64,000 nucleotides of DNA from Acheta domesticus (lineage: Eukaryota; Arthropoda; Insecta; Orthoptera; Gryllidae). The notes beneath the pieces were generated by a model. That model was not told the DNA's origin and made no database searches. It saw only the letters and a program-made list of their open reading frames with translations. The position numbers and the translations under genes are program-made. Of the stretch, positions 57,180 to 64,000 are shown piece after piece (position 1 is the stretch's first letter; each line of letters opens with the position of its first letter). The stretch spans positions 141,196,303 through 141,260,302 of the forward strand of contig JAHLJT010009436.1 in assembly GCA_031308135.1 (NCBI GenBank), in the 5' to 3' direction.

Positions 57180-57310
57180 CTCAACGGCCTAGGGTGGCAG
57201 AGAGGGTAGGATGGGAGAAAGGGATCCCGCGCGGTCCGTGGTTAATGTACCCAATGAGCAGGTACTACTCCGGCATTCACTTGAAATTGTTGGAAAGATA
57301 CCATTAAAAC
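57180..57310 (-). mobile_element. SINE-A fragment, copy 6
   Basis: The minus strand reads TGAATGCCGGAGTAGTACC and ACCACGGACCGCGCGGGATC, matching the middle of the SINE-A body. Head and tail are missing. Confidence 0.7.
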
Positions 57311-57845
57311 CTTTCAGAGCAGCATGTTTCTAGAATTCTTACATTGGCAGGATCTGATCGTACTACTTAGCTGGTGTGGAAAATACGCGTCCTTTGCTTT
57401 AGGATATCCTGGGTTACGACGCTTTAGATTATCTGGGCTGCGATTCGCAACTACACATGGTGTCTCACCCGCTAAAAACCCGCGGCCCATTAAATAAAGA
57501 CATGCTAATAGTAATAATAATAGTAATAGTAATAATAATAATAATATAATGACAATAATAATAAACTCCTGGAGCATTCCTGTGCTGATGGAATTGTTAA
57601 TTGGTCACAAACAGATCTTGATAACCTGAACAATGATACGTTCTATCCTCACTAAGACCAGAATGCATGTCCCAAATCATCAATTGAACGGATCCCGGGA
57701 AAATCGTTGGTCATGGTCTACTAAAAGTGAAAACATTATGCAAGCGCCAGGTTACAAGCGTGAAAAAGTACTTCATAACGCAATATGAACAGTCATAATA
57801 CATTTTGGATTGATTACATTCAATGATGGGTTCGGAATTGTATTC

Positions 57846-58800
57846 TTAACAAGGGATGATTTCCTCTTCTGCCAGTAGCCCATATTTGGTTGTCAGTGCT
57901 TGGTGTTCAATATTTGCAGTCAGATTGTGCCGATGTACATACTCTGTGTGGGCAAGGTTTGTGCACCCAGTGATGAGGTGCTCTATTAATTCTAATGATC
58001 GACAACATAATCTACATTTGTCAATATCATCTATTTTTTCTATAAATCTTTTGTAATTATTAGTTGAACTAACTTGGTCTTGAATTGTTTGGATAATACA
58101 TTGTCTCTCCATGCAGAACCCCCACCGCACTAAAGCGTCGTAGTCGGCTCTTCCTAGAGCATGGGGAAACCTACCTTGAAGAGATTTGGACTTACATAAT
58201 TGTAATTTTTTCTTGTCTGACTTGATATCAAGGTAGTATGCATTGTTGCTGAGATTTAAGAGAGTTTAGCCTTTGTCACATAATACAATTCACATTGCGT
58301 TGTGAATTACATTATATATATTACCCCCATCTCGATCAGGTTTTTGTCCAGTTTCCCTGATCCATTGAGCAAATGCTGAGATGGCCCCTTGTTTTGCTTC
58401 TGGACGTAAATGTAGCTTCACTGTGCGTTGTAGCTTCACGTTTTGTTGAGCAATCCTTTGGCTTGTAGTTCATTTACCGTTGAAATTGATTTTCTATAAC
58501 TCGGGAACAAACATTTTTCAAATATTTTTATTTTCTGAAATAATTATTTTATATATATTTTTTTAAATTCTGGCACTCAAGAAAATGTGCGCAGATAAAT
58601 CTCTTTCCCCACACGTCATATACAGTTTTTACTGTTTTTTTGACAAATAAATAAATAAATAAATATTGTTCATATTGCGTTGTGAAGTACTTTTTCGAAC
58701 TTGTAATCTGGGGGCTGCATAATGCTTTCAGGCCTAGTAGACCGCGACCACCTATTTTTCTGGGAATGTAGAGTCGTTCAATTGCTGATTGCGGGGAAAT
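57846..58800 (-). pseudogene. R4/Dong-like LINE fragment, interrupted
   Basis: Minus strand, in order: IERLYIPRKIGGRGLLGLK (58790-58730), a break caused by the LINE insertion at 58311-58667, then SKSLQGRFPHALGRADYDAL, RWGFCMERQCIIQTIQDQVS and a zinc motif DKCRLCCRSLELIEHLITGC (C-x2-C-x7-H-x4-C type), ending RHNLTANIEHQAL. This corresponds to the linker and zinc motif of the copy at 32.7-33.7 kb. The endonuclease end and RT are missing. Confidence 0.75.
58311..58667 (+). mobile_element. CR1-like LINE 3' UTR insertion with target duplication
   Basis: Nearly the same sequence as 18228-18595, ending in AAATAAATAAATAAATA. Imperfect direct repeats TTCACATTGCGTTGTGAA (left, about 58291) and TTCATATTGCGTTGTGAA (right, about 58669) flank it. 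A short internal duplication (TGTAGCTTCA) distinguishes this copy from the one at 18 kb. Confidence 0.85.
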
Positions 58801-59359
58801 CTACCAAGGAGAGGTTTGTACACGAAGTCTACAGTAAGGAGACTCAACTTCGGTGGTGGGAGTATGTACCGAAAACGTCGGCAGCTTCTTGAAAAATAAA
58901 ACATAACTAGACTTCTTGCGCTTCAGCGACATCACGCGGCGAGTGAAAGAACCACTAAGGAACCTATTAAAGTAGCCAATGGCAACAAAGCCAAGCGTTT
59001 CCACGGGAAGCAATATTTATTTACGAGAATTAACGGAACATGCTCTTGACAATAATGATAATAATCATAATTAATAAATCAACTATTATAAATTTTCACA
59101 TAAATACAGCACAAACTGCGTAAAGACCGGTCAACAGAGCTGCAATTCACTGCCTTACAGTCTTCTGGATGAAGATAACAATGAAATCGATTCGGTTCCA
59201 AGTCGGCTAGCGCTATAATACTACACCGTTACTACTTGTTTTCTATCTTATTGTCTTGGATTGAGGCACACCCAAAGCAGTGCCCAGCCCCAGCAGTGCC
59301 GAGCGTGATATCGCTAAAGTAGGAAGGAGTCTAGTTTTGTTTTGTTATTTTCCGAGTAG

Positions 59360-59718
59360 CTGCCGACGTTTTGCCTACATTCCCCCACCATGCCTCCAAC
59401 ACCGGAGTTGAATCTCCTTCCTGTAGACTTCGTGGGTTTGTACTTCCATTCTAATGGGCACGTGCCCTGGAGCGCGCAGGGCCGCAGCGGGTGCGTGGCG
59501 CGGCGCGACGTGGTGCTGTACCGGGCGCGCGCGCAGGGCCCCGGGGCGGCGGGGCCCGTGCCAGTGGCGGCGTGGCGCTGCGACGCCCTCACGCGGCCCG
59601 CTCACCTCTTCTTCGGCGACGACGCCAGCGCCGCCGGCGGCGGGCTGCGGCATTTGGGCGGACGTGTGCTGCGGGTCGCCGTAGCCCTGCAGCCGCCCTT
59701 CGTCATGCCACCCGCAGG
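59360..59718 (+). CDS. IR gene, exon 2: end of N-terminal domain and start of ligand-binding lobe S1
   Basis: The acceptor is ...CCGAGTAG|CTG (59359/59360, phase 0), chosen because an in-frame TAG is part of the acceptor itself, and it keeps the frame into LPVDFVGLYFHSNG. The donor is GCAGG|GTACGC (59718/59719, phase 2). The 359-nt exon encodes DFVGLYFHSNGHVPW, a GC-rich variable part, then GGRVLRVAVALQPPFVM. The last is the hallmark start of S1 in IRs (G..LRVA....PPFV), the first strand of the ligand-binding domain. Strong GC bias as in exon 1. Neighbours: TE-filled introns on both sides. Confidence 0.82.
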
Positions 59719-59800
59719 GTACGCTCAGTCTTTGCGCAGGATTGATTGATTGGTTGGTGTTTCCGGGCGCCTCAGTTGCTATGATCAGTAGACGCACGTG

Positions 59801-61994
59801 CGTCCTGGAAGTTAGCAGGTCCATTTCATCCAATCACAAAACTGCATAGCCCATAATGTTCAGCTATTTTGCCGTTTTTAAGATGTGAAAACCAAAAATT
59901 AATATCTCCATTATTTCAAAAAATATTAAGAAAAAAAAAAAACATTAAAGATACGTTCAATATAAGAGCGCAATCAAAGAAGTAAAAGGACGTCCCCCGT
60001 ACAAAATCACACATAACAACTCATAATCGACGCCAAAATTTCCCAAAAACTAGTGAAAAACAAAATCTGTAATAAAAAATTTGCCGCCAACCGGTTAGAC
60101 ACAATTACCCGGGTTCGAATCCCAGATATGCACCTCTTAAAGTAGCCCCATTCAATAAATAGACGCATTCTCTAGTAAACCATTAGCTTTAACAATTCAT
60201 ACTGTGCGCCGAAATTAGCACCAACCAAGTGGCAAACATAATCATTAATAAAATAATTTGCCGCGGATCGGCTAGTTTAAATTACCCGGGTTCGAATCCC
60301 CAAAACTTATATTTGAAAGCCCCTTTCAAGGAAACGCGAGGTGTCTCCAAAACCATTAGCCATAACAATTCAGTATGAGCGCCGAAATTAGCTGCATGAA
60401 AGTGTAAAATATTATCTGTAATCAAAAAATTTGCCGCGAACCGGTTAGTGACTGTTTCTTGAGTTTTTATTTCCAAAAATTTATCACTTCGATCGGCGCC
60501 TTTCTAGAAAAGTGCGCCGTATCTCCTAAACCATTAACCTTAACGATTCACGTTCTGCGCCAAAATCTGCTGTGAGCATGTGCCAACAATAATCTGTAAT
60601 CAAAAAATTTGCCGCGAACCGGTTAGTGACTGTTTCTTGGGTTTTAAATTCCAAAAATATCCCTCTTCGAACGGCCTCTTTCTAGAATAGTGCGCCGTAT
60701 CTCCTAAACCATTAACCTTAACAATTCCCGCTCTGCACCGAATGATGCTGTCAGTAAGTGCCAACTACAATATCTACTCAAATAATTTGCCGCGAACCAC
60801 TTAGTTACTGTTTCCCGGGTTCAAAATATCAAAAATGTACCTTTTCGAACGGCCTCTTTCAAGAAAAGTGCGCCGTATCTCCTAAACCATTAACCTTAAC
60901 AATTCCCGCTCTGTACCGAATGATGCTGTCAGTAAGTGCCAACTACAATATGTACTCAAATAATTTGCCGCGAACCAGTTAGTTACAGTTTCCCGGGTTC
61001 AAAATATCAAAAATTTACCTTTTCAAACGGCCTCTTTCGAGAAAAGCGTGCCGTGTCACGTAAACAATTGACCTTAACAATTTTCGCTCTGCACCGAATG
61101 ATGCGGTCAGTAAGTGCCAACTACAATCTGGAAGCAAATAATTTGCCATGAACCGGTTAGTTACAGTTTCCTGGGTTCAAAATATCAAAAATGTACCTTT
61201 TCGAACGGCCTCTTTCAAGAAAAGTGCGCCGTATCTCCTAAATCATTGACCTTAACAATTCCCGCCTTGCGCCAAACTTACCTGTGGGCAAGTCACAACT
61301 ATCATCTGTAATCAAAGAATTTGCCGCGACCCGGTTTGTTTCTGGTTTTGGGGTTCAAATTTCCAAAAATGTACCTCTACTAACGGCCTCTTTCCAGAAA
61401 AGCGCGCTGTGTCTCCTAAACTATTGACCTCAACAACTCGCATTCTGCTCTGAAATCAGGTGTGAACAAGTGATATATATAATCTGTAATCAAAAAATTT
61501 TCCGCGGACCGTTTTGTTACAGTATCCCGGGTTCAAAATTTAAATACGAATACTAACCGGTTGGCGGCAAATTTTTTATTACAGATTTTGTTTTTCACTA
61601 GTTTTTGGGAAATTTTGGCGTCGATTATGAGTTGTTATGTGTGATTTTGTACGGGGGACGTCCTTTTACTTCTTTGATTGCGCTCTTATATTGAACGTAT
61701 CTTTAACGTTTTTTTATTTCTTAATATTTTTTGAAATAATGGAGATATCAATTTTTGGTTTTCACATCTTAAAAACGGCAAAATAGCTGAACATTATGGG
61801 CTATGCAGTTTTGTGATTGGATGAAATGGACCTGCTAACTTCCATTGGAAGTTAGCAGGACCACTGATTTTTGGGGGAAAATGGCTCGCGGCAAATTTTT
61901 GGTTTTCGCATCTCAAAAACGGCAAAAAAGCGGCAAATTATGAGCTATGCAGTTTTGTGATTGGATGAAATGGACCTGCTAACTTCCAGGACGT
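59801..61994. mobile_element. Inverted-repeat element with a satellite core (FB-3, Tetris-like architecture)
   Basis: Long inverted arms at 59806-60098 and 61553-61844 differ at only a few positions in about 292 bases. They enclose a 178-bp tandem array. The right side carries an additional diverged terminal copy (61845-61994) in which CTGCTAACTTCCAGGACGT repeats. GACGCACGTG at 59791-59800 and 61995-62004 is a 9-10 bp direct repeat that looks like the target duplication, a length typical of MULE-type insertions. No transposase frame is seen. The architecture resembles the Drosophila foldback element Tetris, whose internal repeats seeded a satellite. It lies in IR intron 2. Confidence 0.88.
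60081..61552. repeat. Nine-copy 178-bp satellite-like array
   Basis: TTGCCGC (or a variant) starts units at 60081, 60258, 60431, 60609, 60787, 60965, 61143, 61321 and 61499. The last six spacings are exactly 178. Each unit also contains a CCGTATCTCCTAAACCATT-like block and a CCCGGGTTC block. In the first two units the latter reads GGGTTCGAATCCC, a perfect pol III box B. Central units are the most alike, as expected from unequal exchange. Confidence 0.93.
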
Positions 61995-62004
61995 GACGCA
62001 CGTG

Positions 62005-62439
62005 TGTGTGTTTTATCCCGGAGAATGGCGGTGTTCGTCCCCTCCTGGAATGTGAGATCCGGCGTCGACATATACGTCGGCTTGCGGAGTCTCCCCTTTC
62101 AAGTTTCTCCCCCCCTCCCCAGCGGCGTACCTCCGTAGCGGGGACATGCTTCAAGCTCCCGAATGGTCTCCAGATACTTGTGGTAATGTAGTGTTCGTAC
62201 TGCTGATTTTCAGAACGAAAGTTAAGTAATACTTTCTGACTGACCTGGTGCCAACATCTAACATGTACAAAGCATAACCGTATTTTTTTTTAATCTGAGC
62301 ATTCAAATTGTTGTTCAGGGCACGCGTCCCCGATCGTTCCCTCAGAAACTGAACACTGCGTGTAAGTGTAAATGTGGGTGCGTCATGGATGAGGAGACAA
62401 GGATAAAGAAGGAAACACAGCTCGTGCCCCTTGGCTTGT
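62005..62439. other. IR intron 2, unassigned part
   Basis: No exon or repeat is recognised here. It includes a C-rich segment at 62100-62120. Confidence 0.4.
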
Positions 62440-62660
62440 CTGTTAAGGTGTTCTCTGGTATTCGCCAGGTATTTATCCGCATTTTCATATTTTCCGGCAT
62501 TCGTCATGAAAATTCTTTATCTGAGCAGTTGGCCGCTAGAATTCTCATCCAAGCAATGGCTGAATAGTTCCTAGCTAGTGTCGAAAATTCTGTTACCGTC
62601 GGGATTCGTGCTTTAGGACCTCCCAGTAAGATTCTCTGCAATGTCAGATTCTAAGAAAAT
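62440..62660 (-). mobile_element. SINE-A fragment, copy 7
   Basis: On the minus strand it reads GGGAGGTCCTAAAGCACGAA, CCCGACGG, ACTAGCTAGGAACTATTCAG, GAGAATTCTAGCGGCCAACT and CATGACGAATGCCGG, matching the SINE-A head-body junction. Diverged, both ends indistinct. Confidence 0.65.
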
Positions 62661-63123
62661 GCATTCATTTTATTGTTAACATTATTTATGCGAAAATCAT
62701 AATTATCACTATTTAACATTGTAAATAAAAATTTAAATATTTAAACGTATTAACATGAATTATGTATGAATTTTTCCAAAAAATTGCCGAAACATGCAAA
62801 CTTGCACGGAATAAGTTTACATTGCCAGAGAATGCCTTGGAATACTTAATTTAGAAAGTTTGAGAGATGTGGTAAGTTTACATAGAAACATGCACTTGCA
62901 TGGAAATTCAGTTTCTGATCGTGAGAAAATTTAATATTAATTAGTTATCGTGAGTTTATTTAGTATTTTGTTTCTAACACAATGATTTTTAATAAATGAT
63001 TAATGAGAAGCACCGTTAAAGAAACGTTCTTGTTCCCTCTCTAAACATTCGTTTCCGAGGTATTGAGTAGCTGCGATTTTAAGTAAGTAAGTTTGTTGTT
63101 TGCTGCGTGGGGATGCGTTTCAG

Positions 63124-63237
63124 AGTGAAAGGAGCTGTAGCTGGAGGCAGTGCGTTATGGGATGGAGTGGAGATACGCCTGCTGCTTCTACTAGCTGAAG
63201 CCCTTGATTTCCGGATGGAATTCTTGGAATCTATCAG
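63124..63237 (+). CDS. IR gene, exon 3: ligand-binding lobe S1
   Basis: A 114-nt exon between TTTCAG|AG and ATCAG|GTACTA. It begins with one base that completes a Gly codon with the two bases left by exon 2, so the frame continues exactly. The 38 codons read VKGAVAGGSALWDGVEIRLL and then LLLAEALDFRMEFLESI. The pattern W-x-G-x-E-x-x-LL...LAEALxFxxEF is the conserved S1 segment following LRVA..PPFV in IRs. It ends again in phase 2. There is no ATG-initiated frame here, so a simple frame search misses it. Later exons (rest of S1, pore, S2) must lie beyond 64000. Confidence 0.85.
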
Positions 63238-64000
63238 GTACTACGACTAACAAAGATTCACACTCCACATATCGTACTCAGAGATGGTGCTAAACTACAT
63301 ATTAGGTGCAATATTTTCAATGTGTACTATAAATTGCATTTGCATATTCAACCAAATATCCTGTATTACCGTAAATACAAACCATCGCACACAATTCGGA
63401 GTTAATAAATATTTATCGAAGTGATAAAACATAATTAATGTTTTTGTTGAACGAATTTGAAAGACATTGAGTGTTTTGAATCGGTATCGTAGGTTTGCTT
63501 GACTCAAGCCACTCAACCTATCCAAAATTACCCGATCTTTTGGGGTCTACTACGGCTGGATCGATTGTTTGTAAAAATCCAGAAAGGCATCAAGTTCTAT
63601 TGTGGATGTTCTGGAATACCAGAGTGATTGACGGAGATATTAGTAGGCATTGCATGATATGGTTAGAGCTTCTTGTGTTCAAATGCAAGAGCTCACTTCT
63701 TTTCTTGGCAGTCATGCGTTAACATCGCATTAAACTATCATTTCTGACAGCGAAGTGTGAACATTGAATTTCGTAAATATGATCATGGCTGGAACTTTCG
63801 ATTTTTTCTATTGATTGAGAATAATCATTTTAAATCGTTCGTGGATAAAAGTTCGTGATTAGTGACGGTATTTTCTCTGATTAAATGGTCGATGTGTCTG
63901 CCTCAAAAAATGTCAAAATTTGTAAGCTATGACAATCAGTTTTTTTTTATACTGGCTGAGTTATCATCCAGTAAAACTCAGTAGTGAAAGAAAATATCTT
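63238..64000 (+). other. IR intron 3 (start), nothing recognised
   Basis: The donor GTACTA opens the intron. No further IR exon was found before the right edge. Short frames on both strands show no ligand-binding or transmembrane pattern. Confidence 0.45.

Larger units (their letters stand above)
55515..59359 (+). other. IR intron 1, filled with transposable elements
   Basis: The putative 3.8-kb intron holds a (TG)n tract (55913-55938), a head-to-head SINE-A pair, a SINE fragment, an imperfect TAA microsatellite (about 57510-57565), an R4/Dong-like fragment and a LINE 3' end. Its 3' end TTTTGTTTTGTTATTTTCCGAGTAG is a good pyrimidine-rich acceptor. No other exon was recognised inside it. Confidence 0.6.

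Noticed and set aside
59454..59833. Frames of 76, 84, 92 and 152 codons on both strands
   Set aside because: Shadows of IR exon 2; only the frame with VGLYFHSNG and LRVA...PPFV has family similarity and correct splice phase.
59791..62004. CRISPR array (regular 178-bp repeats)
   Set aside because: Repeats are contiguous satellite units without unique spacers, and the genome is eukaryotic.
63495..63722. Possible fourth IR exon
   Set aside because: The 75-codon frame has no S1, pore or S2 pattern, and no acceptor giving the required phase was evident.

Overview
This is eukaryotic, almost certainly insect, DNA. It is AT-rich, has no operons, and is packed with retroelement and transposon relics. 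The only recognisable host gene is a spliced chemosensory ionotropic receptor (IR). The combination of jockey-like, CR1-like and R4/Dong-like LINEs, tRNA-derived SINEs, foldback elements and a divergent IR with long TE-filled introns would fit a large hemimetabolous genome such as a cockroach, termite or stick insect. The species cannot be fixed from the sequence.

Layout. 1-1300: the 5' part of a jockey-type retrotransposon on the minus strand, with an undamaged ORF1 that leaves the window. 1.37-2.8 kb: relic of a foldback family (called FB-1 here) carrying a 27-copy, 18-bp minisatellite. 3-13.9 kb: mostly non-coding, with a 41-bp perfect hairpin, a jockey-like relic, a SINE and an FB-1 relic. 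13.96-18.9 kb: a hAT-like element with an 8-bp target duplication; inside it lies a CR1-like LINE, and inside that a 253-bp MITE. 21.1-22.1 kb: a GC-rich foldback with nearly identical arms. 23.6-27.5 kb: a full FB-1 foldback holding a TA-flanked MITE and a SINE. 27.8-35.3 kb: two R4/Dong-like LINE copies and a DDE transposase relic, all minus strand. 35-45 kb: low-information AT-rich DNA with SINEs, LINE tails and a possible transposase C-terminal relic. 45.2-47.4 kb: a terminal-inverted-repeat element carrying a decayed copy of an unnamed multicopy arthropod gene family. 49.4-54.1 kb: more FB-1, a second orphan gene-family relic and a reverse-transcriptase relic.

54.9 kb to the right edge: three exons of an IR gene on the plus strand (54885-55514, 59360-59718, 63124-63237) with compatible splice phases. 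The remaining ligand-binding, transmembrane and C-terminal exons lie outside the window. Intron 1 (3.8 kb) holds SINEs, an R4/Dong fragment and a LINE 3' end. Intron 2 (3.4 kb) holds a 2.2-kb inverted-repeat element whose core is a nine-copy, 178-bp satellite, plus a SINE fragment.

Almost every other open frame in the window is a chance frame over repeats. The most interesting items are the TIR element with the orphan gene family, the satellite-in-transposon at 59.8-62.0 kb, the small third IR exon, and the nested foldback and hAT structures whose target duplications can be read directly.
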